In this document: positions 1 to 9,058 of the stretch, one piece after another
Layout: each line of letters begins with the position of its first letter
Position numbering within the stretch: position 1 is the stretch's first letter
NCBI RefSeq assembly: GCF_000376225.1
Contig: NZ_AQXL01000134.1
Coordinates: 1 to 64,000, forward strand
DNA from: Effusibacillus pohliae DSM 22757
GTDB taxonomy: Bacteria > Bacillota > Bacilli > Tumebacillales > Effusibacillaceae
Length of the DNA stretch: 64,000 nt
Reading direction: 5' to 3'
Notes under the pieces: model-generated
Told to the model about the DNA's origin: nothing
What the model saw: the letters and a program-made list of their open reading frames with translations, nothing else
Database searches by the model: none
Position numbers and translations under genes: made by a program

Positions 1-611
1 CTCAATGGCCGGGTGACACTGCATCATCGCCGGATCATTCAGCGTTCCCTGGAGCACCTGAAGTTCCTTGAGCAATCCATCGCTGACCTGGAGGCGGACA
101 TGGAGCAATACTTTGCCCCCTATCAGCAACAGGAAGAACTGCTCCAAACGATTCCAGGCGTGGGGCCGAACGTAGCCAAAGTGATCTTGGCAGAAATCGG
201 CACCGATATGTCCGTATTTCCTTCGGCATCCCATCTTTCATCGTGGGCGGGGCTCAGCCCCGGAAATCACGAAAGTGCGGGTAAAAAAAACGGGCAAGAA
301 CGACGCAGGGCAACCAAGCGCTGAAATCTGCCCTCCTGGAAGCTGCTTGGGCGGCAGGAAAAACCCGAACTTTCCTCGGATCAAAATTTGGGTCAGTAGC
401 CGGCCGCAAGGGAAAGAAACGGGCGACGGTCGTGATTGCACACAAGATCCTGGTGATCGCTTACTTTGTACTCAAAACTGGGGAACCTTACAACGAACTC
501 GGCGCTGATTACTTGGAGAAGCGAAAGAGCATCTCGACCGAAGAATTGATGATTCGCCGCCTTCAGAAGAAAGGCTATGTGGTGACAAAATCGACTGAAA
601 TCACAGCCTAA
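1..611 (+). pseudogene. IS110-family transposase, C-terminal remnant with two frameshifts
   Basis: The first frame, open from the window edge, carries the helix-hairpin-helix-like stretch (LLQTIPGVGPNVAKVILAEI) and the following SWAGLSPG motif of the IS110/IS116/IS902 C-terminal (Transposase_20) domain. Around 285-292, in a run of A residues, the family reading moves to a second frame (KKTGKNDAG). Near 312 it moves to a third, which ends in a typical IS110 tail (IAHKILVIAYFVL, then EPYNELG) at the TAA at 609-611. The N-terminal RuvC-like catalytic part lies outside the window. Two shifts within about 30 bases mean no intact product. Either the copy is dead or this stretch is misassembled. Confidence 0.8.
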
Positions 612-712
612 TCAACTTAATTAATCCCCTTAATATGGAAGACGAATGGGCGTCCCGGGCATCCTATTGCCCAAAAACCGAGGCAGCCGATCCCCTACTG
701 CCTCAACGATAC

Positions 713-1130
713 TCTATTTTCTCATCAAAACTTCAAAGTATGTCGAGGTTGTATCGAAGAACAACAGATCAACTTCCAGGTTCAGCAAATCCGCTACCGA
801 ATGGAACACTTTCTCGCTGGATGCTTTCTTCTGACTCCAGCAGGAAATCCATCGCCCGGTAGCCATGCTGCACGTCAAACGCTGGGAGATCGGGAATCAC
901 CACTTCTCGCGCCACCCAATCCTCTATCACCAGCTTACTGCTTGGCGCAAGCGCTCGATTGGCCACCATGGCAAAGATGGCACGTTCAACCGGCATGCGA
1001 TAGTCTCGATTGGTCAGTCGTCTTATGATCGCTTCATCGATGCCAAGCTTCTTCCAAAGTTGATCGAGAAGCCATACGCCACCAAGCGAACGACTGCTAA
1101 GGAGCGTAACCGAAGCGGGTTTCGCTGAAG
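713..1130 (-). pseudogene. IS1634-family transposase fragment
   Basis: Read on the minus strand, a segment has the N-terminal character of IS1634-type DDE transposases: a LWKKLGIDEAI-like helix, NRALAPSSKL and a YRAMDFLLE-like stretch. Near 803 the family reading shifts one frame and goes on as a FHSVADLLNLEV segment containing DTTSTYFE, where the first catalytic Asp is expected. It then stops at 713-715. The rest of the DDE domain is missing, so the copy is truncated and frameshifted. Its upstream end is uncertain because the open frame runs on into sequence without family character. Confidence 0.65.
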
Positions 1131-1204
1131 ATGGAGAAGGCGCCTGCGGCTCTTGTATAGCGATTTTTTCCCCGGGCAACAATGTGTTGGTAGGGGGGGA
1201 TCGC

Positions 1205-1840
1205 ATGAATCCGGATGTGTCCAATTTGCTGACGATGCTCGTACTGGCGATTTTGTTCGCCACCGACTGGGGTACGCGATATGTGCGGGGCTCCCGGTTG
1301 CAGGTTGCCCATTGGGTGGTGCTGTTCGTCTGCATCGGTATTTTCGGCTTTTTCGAGGTGCGGATACACCGCGTGCCGATTCATCTCGGCTCCGTCTTGG
1401 TACTGCTGGCCGTTTTTGCATATGCCGCGACGATTGGAAAAATGGGCCGCAAGCTGCATTTTCTCTGTGCTGCTGTGACAGCGGCCGCCTGCTGTTTTGT
1501 GCTGATGACTTTATTCCCGTATGATCCCGCGTTTTATCTGCTGGATGAGCGGTATTTGCATCCGGCTGTGGCGGTGGCATCCGCCTATCTGTTTTCGCGG
1601 GAACCGCTGTTTTCCCTGAACGCCTCGGCAGCCGGAATTTTATTGGCGGGGATCGCGCATGACAGCCGGTTGGCGGCCGTTACCGGTGTCATCCGGGTGG
1701 GCGGATCGGATTTGCTGGATCTGGTCTGCACAACAGTGATTCTGTCGTTTCTGGTTGACCTACTGGTTGTGCTGGCGGAGTTTCTGTTGGCCAAGATGAA
1801 CCGGCGGTCGGCGGGGAGGCTGGAAGGAGACGCGACATGA
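1205..1840 (+). CDS. Multi-pass membrane protein upstream of YIEGIA gene (YphA-like position)
   Basis: This is a 211-residue hydrophobic protein with about six or seven predicted membrane segments and no catalytic motif that I can see. The ATG at 1205 is preferred because a G-rich Shine-Dalgarno (GGGGGGGA) lies just upstream; an ATG at 1184 is in frame but has none. Its stop overlaps the start of the YIEGIA gene by four bases, which indicates coupled translation. In bacilli a small membrane protein (YphA) sits at the same place before the YIEGIA gene, so an equivalent role is plausible by position. I do not claim sequence homology. Confidence 0.6.
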   Translation: MNPDVSNLLTMLVLAILFATDWGTRYVRGSRLQVAHWVVLFVCIGIFGFFEVRIHRVPIHLGSVLVLLAVFAYAATIGKMGRKLHFLCAAVTAAACCFVLMTLFPYDPAFYLLDERYLHPAVAVASAYLFSREPLFSLNASAAGILLAGIAHDSRLAAVTGVIRVGGSDLLDLVCTTVILSFLVDLLVVLAEFLLAKMNRRSAGRLEGDAT

Positions 1841-2724
1841 ATCTGTATACGAAAATGATTCTGGTCGGCACGATCCTGGGGGTGATCGCCCGCCTGTACA
1901 TGCTGCGGACCGATTACCGTCAGTATCCCACCTATCCGCACGGCAGGGTGATTCACATCGCGCTGGGCGTGATTGCGTCCGGGTTGGGGGCGGTTGCGGT
2001 GCCGGCCCTGATTCAGAAAAATTACACGGCCGTTACGTTTTTGGCGATGGCCGCCCAACAGTTTCGTGATGTTCGCAACATGGAACGGCAAATGCTGTCG
2101 AATGTCGACCAGAACGAACTGGTGCCGCGGGGCGTAACCTACATCGAAGGAATCGCGATGGTGTTCGAGGGCCGCAATTATCTCGCCATCTTTACCGCGT
2201 TTGTCACTTCGCTGGCCACCTATTTTTTCAATTGGTACGGCGGCATTGCTGCCGGGTTGGCGGGGATCGCGATCAGCGTCCGCTTTATGTCGGGCAATGT
2301 GGTAGGGGACATCGCCGACATCCGGGAGGGACGCTTGCATTTTGACGGTCCCAACCTGTACGTCGATGACATCCACATCATGAACATCGGGCTGGAAGAT
2401 TCGAAACAGCACATTTTGCAACAGGGAATCGGCATCATTCTCACACCGAAAAATGCAAACGCGAAAACGACGCTCGCCCATCTCGGCCAGCGGCAGGCGA
2501 TCATCCACGATGTATCGACCATCCTCGGCATCTACCGCGACAGCGGCACCCCGTCGTTCGTTCCCTTGTCCAAACGGGATCTGGCGACGGGTCGGCTGGC
2601 GTTTTTTCTGCTGCCGCTGGAGCGGGATATGGAAACGGCCAAATTTATCATTTCCCGCTCGCCGGTTCTGGAAAATTCGATCCGCAAACCGCTCAAATCG
2701 GAAGCGATGAAACGATTGAGGTGA
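1837..2724 (+). CDS. YIEGIA family membrane protein
   Basis: The 295-residue protein contains the family's name motif literally (VTYIEGIAMVFEG, about residues 107-119), together with four or five hydrophobic segments in the N-terminal two thirds and a soluble C-terminal domain. YIEGIA proteins are found in endospore formers and are linked to sporulation. The biochemical activity cannot be read from the sequence. The gene overlaps the upstream membrane-protein gene by four bases (ATGA) and the downstream small gene by four bases (GTGA), so the three form one translationally coupled unit. A comparable gene lies just upstream of der in B. subtilis, matching the order here. Confidence 0.85.
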   Translation: MNLYTKMILVGTILGVIARLYMLRTDYRQYPTYPHGRVIHIALGVIASGLGAVAVPALIQKNYTAVTFLAMAAQQFRDVRNMERQMLSNVDQNELVPRGVTYIEGIAMVFEGRNYLAIFTAFVTSLATYFFNWYGGIAAGLAGIAISVRFMSGNVVGDIADIREGRLHFDGPNLYVDDIHIMNIGLEDSKQHILQQGIGIILTPKNANAKTTLAHLGQRQAIIHDVSTILGIYRDSGTPSFVPLSKRDLATGRLAFFLLPLERDMETAKFIISRSPVLENSIRKPLKSEAMKRLR

Positions 2725-2921
2725 ATTTCGTGGGAACGACTCTGGAGAACATGATTTTGGCGATCATCACCACATCGCCTGACACGGTCGGCGGCGGCAG
2801 CCCGATTTTTTATGCGAAAGACCGGCAAGAGCTGCAGGCGACCGCGTTTACGCTGGAGAAAATTTTGGACGGGATGGCGCACGAGGTCAATCCGCAGATC
2901 ATGATCATTGTCCGGCATTGA
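2721..2921 (+). CDS. Small YIEGIA partner (capping complex subunit type)
   Basis: A 66-residue protein that follows the YIEGIA gene directly, starting at the GTG inside the GTGA overlap. It has a hydrophobic start (ENMILAIITTSPDTVGGG) and a FYAKDRQELQATAFTLEKILDGM core. This matches the short family annotated as the capping complex subunit for YIEGIA, which is always found beside that gene. The tight coupling supports a physical complex made in fixed proportion. A second in-frame GTG at 2730 could also serve as start. The molecular role is inferred only from the family name and the neighbour. Confidence 0.75.
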   Translation: MNFVGTTLENMILAIITTSPDTVGGGSPIFYAKDRQELQATAFTLEKILDGMAHEVNPQIMIIVRH

Positions 2922-2932
2922 GGAAGGAACGG

Positions 2933-2962
2933 TTGACGACAGGCCTATTTTTATACGATAAT
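2933..2962 (+). promoter_or_regulatory. Sigma-A promoter candidate for the DUF512 gene
   Basis: TTGACG at 2933-2938 and GATAAT at 2957-2962 are separated by 18 bases. The site lies 57 bases before the DUF512 start, in the only real gap after the YIEGIA unit. Confidence 0.5.
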
Positions 2963-3018
2963 GTTCATTCGAGGGTTAACAAACCGGCTTCCGGCGAATG
3001 GAGAAAGCAGGTGAGAAG

Positions 3019-4398
3019 ATGCCGAAGATTCAATCGGTTCGCCCCGGTTCGCTGGCGGAAGAATTGGAACTGGAACCGGGTGACGAGATCCGGACGATTA
3101 ACGGACAGCCGATCAAGGATATTATAGATTACCAGTTTGCGATTACAGATGAGGCCATCGAGCTGGAAGTGATCAAGGCAAACGGCGAAGAATGGCTACT
3201 CGAAGTGGAAAAAGAGTACGACGAGTCGCTCGGGGTGGAATGGGAACACCCGACGGTCGACCGGATCAAGCTCTGCCACAACAAGTGCGTCTTTTGCTTT
3301 GTCGACCAGATCCCCGGCAATATGCGGCAAACGCTGAACATGCGGGACGATGATTATCGCCTGTCGTTCCTGCATGGAAATTTTGTGACGCTGACAAACT
3401 TAAAGCAATCCGATCTGGAACGGATCGCCAAGCTGAAAATGTCGCCGCTCAACATTTCGGTGCACACGACCAACCCGGAACTTCGCAATTTTATGGTGGG
3501 GCACAAAAAAGCGGGCGAGATTCTCAACCAGATTGCGTATCTGGCCGAGCACGAAATCGAGATGAACACGCAGGTGGTGCTGTGCCCCGGTATGAATGAC
3601 GGGGCGGAGCTGGATCGCACGATCCGGGAACTCGCTGTGTTCTGGCCGCATGTTCGCACGCTGTCGGTGGTGCCTGTGGGATTGACGAAGCATCGCCGCG
3701 GGCTTGCCGAGCTGCGGAGCGTGACTCCGGAGGAAGCGGCTGCCGTGATCGATCAGGTGGAAGCCTGGCAGGACAAGTTTCTGCGGGAAAAAGGAGCTAC
3801 TTTCGTGCATGCGGCCGATGAGTTCTATGTACTGGCGGGGCGCGAGGTGCCGCCGGCCGAACGGTATGACGAGTTTGCCCAGACGGAAAACGGTGTCGGC
3901 TTGATTCGCAACTTCCTCGACGAGTTGGAGGATCTGAAGGGAGACATTCCGTCCTCGCTCAGCGAGCGGCGGCATGTGGCGGTGGTGACCGGCGTGTCGG
4001 CCGCCGACACGATCCGGCGGGGGATTCGTCTGCTGCAGGACGTGCAAAATCTGCGGGTCGATCTGCATGTGATTCAAAATGATTTTTACGGCCATATGGT
4101 GACGGTCGCCGGTTTGATCACCGGATCGGACATCGTCGCCCAGTTGAAAGACTCTTGCCGGGCGGATCTCGTGATGATTCCGGATATCATGCTAAAAGAC
4201 GATGCCGATGTGTTCCTCGATGATTACACGCTGGAACAGGTGTCGCAGGAGTTAGGCAAGCCGGTGCTCGTGCTGCCGGCCAACGCGACGGGCCTGGTGA
4301 AAGGTTCGCTCGGTATGACGGAGAAGCTCCCGCCGCGCCGGCGTTATGAAGCCACATTGGCGAACGGGGGCATGTTCGGCTGTGCAGGCATCAGGTGA
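3019..4398 (+). CDS. DUF512 family protein: PDZ domain plus radical-SAM-like Cys motif
   Basis: The 459-residue protein begins with a PDZ-like region (about residues 1-60, PGSLAEELELEPGDEI and INGQPIKDI). A CHNKCVFC motif (CX3CX2C, near residue 90) follows, the 4Fe-4S signature of radical-SAM proteins, with the DDYRLSFLHGNFVTLTN stretch typical of DUF512. The C-terminal part is the DUF512 domain, including the TGVSAADTI and GHMVTVAGLITG segments. Members are widespread in Firmicutes and cyanobacteria, but their substrate is unknown to me. The ATG at 3019 has AGGTGA eight bases upstream; the in-frame ATG at 2998 has no good ribosome site. A similar gene often precedes der, as here. Confidence 0.9.
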   Translation: MPKIQSVRPGSLAEELELEPGDEIRTINGQPIKDIIDYQFAITDEAIELEVIKANGEEWLLEVEKEYDESLGVEWEHPTVDRIKLCHNKCVFCFVDQIPGNMRQTLNMRDDDYRLSFLHGNFVTLTNLKQSDLERIAKLKMSPLNISVHTTNPELRNFMVGHKKAGEILNQIAYLAEHEIEMNTQVVLCPGMNDGAELDRTIRELAVFWPHVRTLSVVPVGLTKHRRGLAELRSVTPEEAAAVIDQVEAWQDKFLREKGATFVHAADEFYVLAGREVPPAERYDEFAQTENGVGLIRNFLDELEDLKGDIPSSLSERRHVAVVTGVSAADTIRRGIRLLQDVQNLRVDLHVIQNDFYGHMVTVAGLITGSDIVAQLKDSCRADLVMIPDIMLKDDADVFLDDYTLEQVSQELGKPVLVLPANATGLVKGSLGMTEKLPPRRRYEATLANGGMFGCAGIR

Positions 4399-4418
4399 CG
4401 CCTGCAAGCCATTTTTTT
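4383..4418 (+). terminator. Hairpin with T-run after the DUF512 gene
   Basis: TGCAGGC (4383-4389) pairs with GCCTGCA (4400-4406) and seven T residues end at 4418. The stem overlaps the end of the coding region. Confidence 0.55.
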
Positions 4419-4464
4419 CGGCTTCTCAGTCGATCATCCTGATCTGAAAGGCGGTATTCATAAC

Positions 4465-5778
4465 ATGCCAAAACCGGTTGTGGCAATCGTTGGACGTCCG
4501 AATGTGGGAAAATCTACACTTTTCAACCGTTTGGCAGGAGAACGGATCGCGATTGTCGAAGACAAGCCTGGGATCACCCGCGACCGCATTTATGCCAGCG
4601 CTGAGTGGCTCGATCGCAAGTTTCACATCATCGACACGGGCGGCATTGAAATCGGCAGCGAAGATGAAATCATGCTGCGCATCCGGGAGCAGGCGGAACT
4701 GGCGATCAACGAAGCGAACGTGATCATTTTTCTGGTCGATGGGCAGACCGGCTTGACGACGACTGACCGCGATGTTGCGGAAATCCTCTTCCGTTCCAAA
4801 AAACCGGTCGTCCTTGCGGTCAACAAACTGGACAATCCGAAAATGCTGGACAACCGGTATGAATTTTATGAATTGGGGCTTGGCGAACCGATCCCGATAG
4901 CAGCCGGCCACGGGATCGGTATCGGCGATTTGCTGGATGAGGTGGTCAAGCATTTTCCTGCTGAGGAGGAAGAGGAGTACAGCCCCGAGACGATCAAGTT
5001 TGCGATGATCGGGCGGCCGAATGTCGGAAAATCATCGCTGGTCAACGCGATCCTCGGGGAAGAACGGGTGCTCGTGTCGGAAGTGGCAGGCACCACCCGC
5101 GACGCAATTGACACGCCGTTTTCCAGAGAAGGGCAGGATTTTGTCATCATTGACACGGCGGGCATGCGCAAACGCGGGAAGATTTACGAAACGACGGAAA
5201 AATATTCGGTGATGCGGGCGCTGCGGGCGATCGAACGGTGTGACGTGGCGGTGCTCGTGATTGACGGTGAAGAGGGGATTATCGAACAGGACAAGCGGAT
5301 CGCCGGCTACGCGCTGGAAGAGGGCCGGGCCATGATTATCGTCGTCAACAAATGGGATCTCGTAGAGAAAGATGACAAAACCGCCCACCGGTTCGAACAG
5401 GAAATCCGCAAAGAGTTTCCGTTCATGCCGTGGGCGCCGGTGTTGTTCGTGTCGGCCAAAACGAAGCAGCGGGTCACCAAGATTCTCGATGCGGTTGTCA
5501 AAGCGGCGGAAAATCATGCCATGCGGATCCAAACCTCGACGGTCAATGCGGTGATCGAAGATGCCGTGGCGATGACCGCTCCCCCCACCGACAAAGGGCG
5601 GAAACTGCGGATATACTATGCGACCCAAGTGGCGGTCAAACCGCCTTCATTTGCGCTGTTTGTAAACGATCCGGAACTGGTGCATTTTTCCTATGAACGG
5701 TTTTTGGAGAACAAACTGCGGGACGCGTTCGGCTTTGAAGGGACCCCGATCCGCTTGCTAATTCGGCAAAAATCGTAA
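4465..5778 (+). CDS. der: Ribosome biogenesis GTPase Der (EngA)
   Basis: Der is an essential GTPase that acts in maturation of the 50S ribosomal subunit in the cytoplasm. The 437 residues show the diagnostic double G domain. The first P-loop (GRPNVGKST) is at residues 10-18 with DTGG and NKLD motifs behind it. The second (GRPNVGKSS) is near residue 180 with DTAG and NKWD. A C-terminal KH-like domain runs from about 352 to the end. Length and order match the family. An AAAGGCGG ribosome site precedes the ATG. The gene stands between the DUF512 gene and plsY, close to the B. subtilis arrangement. Confidence 0.98.
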   Translation: MPKPVVAIVGRPNVGKSTLFNRLAGERIAIVEDKPGITRDRIYASAEWLDRKFHIIDTGGIEIGSEDEIMLRIREQAELAINEANVIIFLVDGQTGLTTTDRDVAEILFRSKKPVVLAVNKLDNPKMLDNRYEFYELGLGEPIPIAAGHGIGIGDLLDEVVKHFPAEEEEEYSPETIKFAMIGRPNVGKSSLVNAILGEERVLVSEVAGTTRDAIDTPFSREGQDFVIIDTAGMRKRGKIYETTEKYSVMRALRAIERCDVAVLVIDGEEGIIEQDKRIAGYALEEGRAMIIVVNKWDLVEKDDKTAHRFEQEIRKEFPFMPWAPVLFVSAKTKQRVTKILDAVVKAAENHAMRIQTSTVNAVIEDAVAMTAPPTDKGRKLRIYYATQVAVKPPSFALFVNDPELVHFSYERFLENKLRDAFGFEGTPIRLLIRQKS

Positions 5779-5884
5779 AGGGATCGTTTGGCTTAAATGA
5801 TTTTTCGGGTCCCCGCCAAATCAATCGGAAAATTCTACAGAGCTTTGCGTCACTTTGGCGGGTGATGTTCTGGAGGAGATATGG

Positions 5885-6469
5885 GTGCAACTATTCTTCT
5901 CGGCCTTGATAGGCTACTTGCTCGGATCGATTTCGTTCAGTTACCTGGTCGGACGGTACAAGGCGGGGATCGACATCCGGGAGCACGGTTCGGGCAACGC
6001 CGGTGCGACCAACACGCTGCGGGTGCTTGGCAAACAGGCTGCCTTGATCGTGTTTGTGGCTGATGCGTTAAAAGGGGTCTTCTCTGTCTTCATCGGGTAT
6101 CTTGTTACGAAATCGGACGCTGGTATGGCGGTCGGCGGATTGGCGGCGATCGTCGGTCACAACTGGCCTGTTTTCTTCGGCTTTCGCGGCGGAAAAGGAG
6201 TCGCCACGACGATTGGAGTGGTGATCAGCGTCGTCTTTCTGCCCGGTCTGTATGCCGGCGCCATCGCCATCCTGCTGCTGCTTGCCACGCGCATCGTTTC
6301 GCTGGCGTCACTTGTCTTTTTGACCATCTTGCCGGTGACGGTGCTCCTGTCCGGTCGGCCCGCCGTCTATTTCTGGATGTCGATCGTGATGGCGGCGATG
6401 TCCTATTGGCGGCACCGCTCCAACATCGTGCGGCTTGTCCAAGGCAAGGAAAATCGGCTGGGACGTTAA
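5885..6469 (+). CDS. plsY: Glycerol-3-phosphate acyltransferase PlsY
   Basis: PlsY transfers an acyl group from acyl phosphate to glycerol-3-phosphate, the first step of phospholipid synthesis in most Firmicutes, and is an integral membrane enzyme. The family motifs are all present: GSGNAGATNTLR, GHNWPVFFGFRGGKGVAT and a final RHRSNI segment, set among about five membrane helices. I choose the GTG at 5885 because GGAGGAG lies six bases before it and it gives the usual length (194 residues). An upstream in-frame TTG at 5855 has no ribosome site. gpsA, which makes its substrate glycerol-3-phosphate, follows 24 bases later, so the two probably form one operon. Confidence 0.95.
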   Translation: MQLFFSALIGYLLGSISFSYLVGRYKAGIDIREHGSGNAGATNTLRVLGKQAALIVFVADALKGVFSVFIGYLVTKSDAGMAVGGLAAIVGHNWPVFFGFRGGKGVATTIGVVISVVFLPGLYAGAIAILLLLATRIVSLASLVFLTILPVTVLLSGRPAVYFWMSIVMAAMSYWRHRSNIVRLVQGKENRLGR

Positions 6470-6493
6470 GCGAGTCGGGACAGGAGGGACATT

Positions 6494-7534
6494 ATGAGCA
6501 ATTCTGTAGCAGTGATCGGGGCAGGCAGTTGGGGGACCGCCCTGGCGATGGTGCTCGCCGACAACGGCTGCAACGTGTCGCTCTGGGCGAGAAGGCAGGA
6601 ATTGGTCGAAGAAATTCGTGCGCAGCGAACCAACTCCCGCTATTTGCCCGGCGTAACGTTACCGGAGTCGATTGCTCCGACTGCCGATCTGGAACAGGCG
6701 GTTGCGGGGAAAAAGCATGTATTGGTGGTTGTGCCGTCGCTGGCTTTTCGCGATACCATGAAGCAGCTGGCCCATGTGCTCGGGCCGAATACAAAACTGG
6801 TTCATGCAACGAAAGGGTTTGACACGGAAAATTTGGCCCGCATGAGCGAAGTGATTTTGCAAGAAGTTACGGCGTTGGATCCGTCCAATCTGGCCGTGCT
6901 GTCGGGCCCCAGCCACGCGGAAGAGGTATCGCGCAGGTGCCCGACCACCGTCGTAATCGCCAGTAAAAAACGGAGCACGGCGGAGTGTTTTCAGGATCTG
7001 TTGATGAATTCCTATTTTCGCGTCTATACCAATCCGGATGTGGTGGGAACGGAACTCGGCGGAGCGCTGAAAAATATCATCGCGCTGGGAGTTGGTTTGT
7101 CGGATGGGCTCGGGTTTGGCGACAATGCGAAAGCGGCGCTGATGACCCGCGGCCTGACGGAGATTTCCCGGCTGGGGGTGGAACTGGGGGCAGCGCAAAT
7201 GACCTTTGCCGGACTGGCGGGAATCGGCGATTTGATCGTCACCTGCACGTCCAAACACAGCCGCAACTGGCGGGCCGGATACCAGTTGGGACAGGGGCGC
7301 AAGCTGGATGAGGTGCTGTCTTCCATGAACATGGTGGTGGAAGGAGTCCGGGCGACGCAAGCAGCATTTCGCCTGGCGGAGAAACACCGGGTGGAGATGC
7401 CGATTACGTCCGAAATCTATCAGGTCCTGTTCCAGGGCAAAAGCCCACGCACCGCTGTCGAAGATCTGATGGGACGCGGAAAAACACATGAAATGGAAGA
7501 GGTGGCCCGCATCTCGATGACGTGGGATTCGTAG
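6494..7534 (+). CDS. gpsA: NAD(P)-dependent glycerol-3-phosphate dehydrogenase
   Basis: GpsA reduces dihydroxyacetone phosphate to glycerol-3-phosphate in the cytoplasm and so supplies PlsY. The 346-residue protein starts with the dinucleotide-binding loop [10 protein letters not shown] (residues 8-17). It also has the conserved HATKGF and [10 protein letters not shown] segments and the catalytic-lysine region [20 protein letters not shown]. An AGGAGGG ribosome site precedes the ATG. It lies close behind plsY in the same direction. Confidence 0.98.
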   Translation: MSNSVAVIGAGSWGTALAMVLADNGCNVSLWARRQELVEEIRAQRTNSRYLPGVTLPESIAPTADLEQAVAGKKHVLVVVPSLAFRDTMKQLAHVLGPNTKLVHATKGFDTENLARMSEVILQEVTALDPSNLAVLSGPSHAEEVSRRCPTTVVIASKKRSTAECFQDLLMNSYFRVYTNPDVVGTELGGALKNIIALGVGLSDGLGFGDNAKAALMTRGLTEISRLGVELGAAQMTFAGLAGIGDLIVTCTSKHSRNWRAGYQLGQGRKLDEVLSSMNMVVEGVRATQAAFRLAEKHRVEMPITSEIYQVLFQGKSPRTAVEDLMGRGKTHEMEEVARISMTWDS

Positions 7535-7593
7535 CGCTAAGAGGAAATATCTGCTACAATGAATCTGGATCAATCGAACAAGGAGGTACCAGC

Positions 7594-7977
7594 ATGAGCA
7601 ATCTGCCGCAAGAGTTAAAGTATTCGAAAGAACATGAATGGGTTCGCGTGGAAGGCGACAAAGCGTACATAGGAATTACCGATTTTGCCCAGTCGGAACT
7701 GGGTGACATCGTGTTTGTCGAGCTGCCGGAGGTCGGCGACGAAGTGGTGCAAAACTCCACGTTCGGAACCGTCGAGTCCGTTAAAACCGTGTCAGACCTG
7801 TATGCCCCCGTCAGCGGCAAAATCATCGAGGTCAACACGGCGCTGGCCGATTCGCCGGAAAAAGTGAACGAATCTCCTTACGGTGATGGCTGGATGCTGG
7901 TCGTCGAGATGAAAGATCCCGGAGAACTCGATCATCTGCTGACCGCGGAGCAATACGCGGAGATTATCAAGGGGTAA
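7594..7977 (+). CDS. gcvH: Glycine cleavage system H protein
   Basis: GcvH carries the lipoyl arm of the glycine cleavage complex. In Firmicutes it is also the entry protein for lipoate assembly. The 127 residues include the lipoyl-lysine context [14 protein letters not shown], with the modified Lys in ESVK, and the ends EHEWVRVEG and [10 protein letters not shown]. The ATG at 7594 follows a strong AAGGAGG site; an open frame reaches back to 7522 without one. The octanoyltransferase gene lipM starts ten bases downstream, and its known acyl acceptor is GcvH. No gcvT or gcvP gene is present in the window. Confidence 0.97.
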   Translation: MSNLPQELKYSKEHEWVRVEGDKAYIGITDFAQSELGDIVFVELPEVGDEVVQNSTFGTVESVKTVSDLYAPVSGKIIEVNTALADSPEKVNESPYGDGWMLVVEMKDPGELDHLLTAEQYAEIIKG

Positions 7978-7987
7978 GCGGATTGCG

Positions 7988-8815
7988 TTGGAAACGTGGC
8001 GGTTGTTGCCGACAGGCCGATTTTCGCCGGCGGAAAATATGGCGCTTGACGAAGCGATCCTGATTGCCCACAGCCAGGGGCTGGTTCCTCCGACGGTCCG
8101 GTTTTACGGCTGGGATCCGCCCACTTTGTCGATCGGCTATTTTCAACGGATCGCGGAGGTCGACCGGGCGGCGCTCCAGGCGAATGGGCTGGGATTGGTG
8201 CGCCGTCCCACCGGCGGACGGGCCGTGCTGCATGACCGGGAAGTCACCTATTCGATCGTCGTGTCCGAATCGCATCCGATGATGCCGCGATCGGTCAATG
8301 AGTCCTACCGCGTCTTGTCGATGGGGCTGGTGGAAGGGTTCCGCAATTTGGGACTGGAAGCCCGGATGGTATCGCTGGCGTCGGCAGAGGAACGGCAAAA
8401 ACATGAGTCGCCCGGATCGGCCGCCTGTTTTGATTCGCCCTCCTGGTATGAACTGGTCGTGGAGGGCAGAAAGGTGACGGGCAGCGCCCAGACCCGGCAG
8501 CGCGGCGTGATTTTGCAGCACGGTTCGATTTTATTGGATCTGGATGCGGATTTGCTGTTCTCCGTTCTCTATTTTTCATCCGACCGGCTGCGGGAACGGC
8601 TGAAAGCCCAATTTTTGCAAAAGGCCGTGTCGATCAAACAGGTGAGCGGGCGGGACGTCTCATTCGAGGAAGCGGAAGCCGCGTTTCGTTCCGGTTTTGC
8701 GAAAGGGTTGGGTGTTGAGTTGGTCGACGGCCGGTTGACGCCGCAAGAAAACCGCATCATGCGGGAACTGGTCGCAACGAAGTACGGGAACCCGGAATGG
8801 AATGAAAAGCGGTAA
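7988..8815 (+). CDS. lipM: Octanoyltransferase LipM (octanoyl-ACP:GcvH)
   Basis: LipM moves octanoate from acyl carrier protein to GcvH, the first step of lipoate synthesis in the Bacillus-type pathway. The 275 residues fit the family length. RRPTGGRAVLHDREVTYS forms the acyl-binding loop. CFDSPSWYEL, with the presumed catalytic Cys near residue 148, and GRKVTGSAQTRQRGVILQHG are characteristic of the LipM/LipL group. The conserved Lys is in GRKVTG. The start is a TTG with AAGGGG upstream, inside the end of gcvH. Its place directly after gcvH favours LipM over a general lipoate ligase. LipL (amidotransferase) is the main alternative. Confidence 0.85.
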   Translation: METWRLLPTGRFSPAENMALDEAILIAHSQGLVPPTVRFYGWDPPTLSIGYFQRIAEVDRAALQANGLGLVRRPTGGRAVLHDREVTYSIVVSESHPMMPRSVNESYRVLSMGLVEGFRNLGLEARMVSLASAEERQKHESPGSAACFDSPSWYELVVEGRKVTGSAQTRQRGVILQHGSILLDLDADLLFSVLYFSSDRLRERLKAQFLQKAVSIKQVSGRDVSFEEAEAAFRSGFAKGLGVELVDGRLTPQENRIMRELVATKYGNPEWNEKR

Positions 8816-8828
8816 CCAACATATACAT

Positions 8829-8863
8829 AGCACTCGGAAGCGTTTTCCGGGTGCTCTTTTGTT
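8829..8863 (+). terminator. Rho-independent terminator after lipM
   Basis: AGCACTCGGAA (8829-8839) pairs with TTCCGGGTGCT (8845-8855), followed by CTTTTG. It ends the plsY-gpsA-gcvH-lipM group. Confidence 0.8.
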
Positions 8864-8940
8864 TGGGCTTGTTCTAAACCGGCGGCTTTCGCATATCCAT
8901 AGAGAAGGAAACCTGAATGTGCCCCTGAAAAGCCACCTTG

Positions 8941-8968
8941 GAATAAAACTCCTGGCGTCTCATATACA
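8941..8968 (+). promoter_or_regulatory. Possible sigma-E promoter of spoIVA
   Basis: GAATAAA (8941-8947) and CATATACA (8961-8968), 13 bases apart, resemble the mother-cell sigma-E consensus (GxATAxx and CATAcAxT). spoIVA is a sigma-E gene in B. subtilis. The match is imperfect, and the site lies 90 bases before the coding start. Confidence 0.4.
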
Positions 8969-9058
8969 TGTACAAACATCCAGGAGCTTCCGAGGGAGGG
9001 GTGCCTTTCGGGGGAGCGGTAACTTTCTACGCCGAACATTATGCAGGGAGGGAACAGC

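Noticed and set aside
1140-1335. N-terminal extension of the IS1634-like fragment
   Set aside because: The open frame continues, but the sequence has no transposase character and overlaps the next gene's start.
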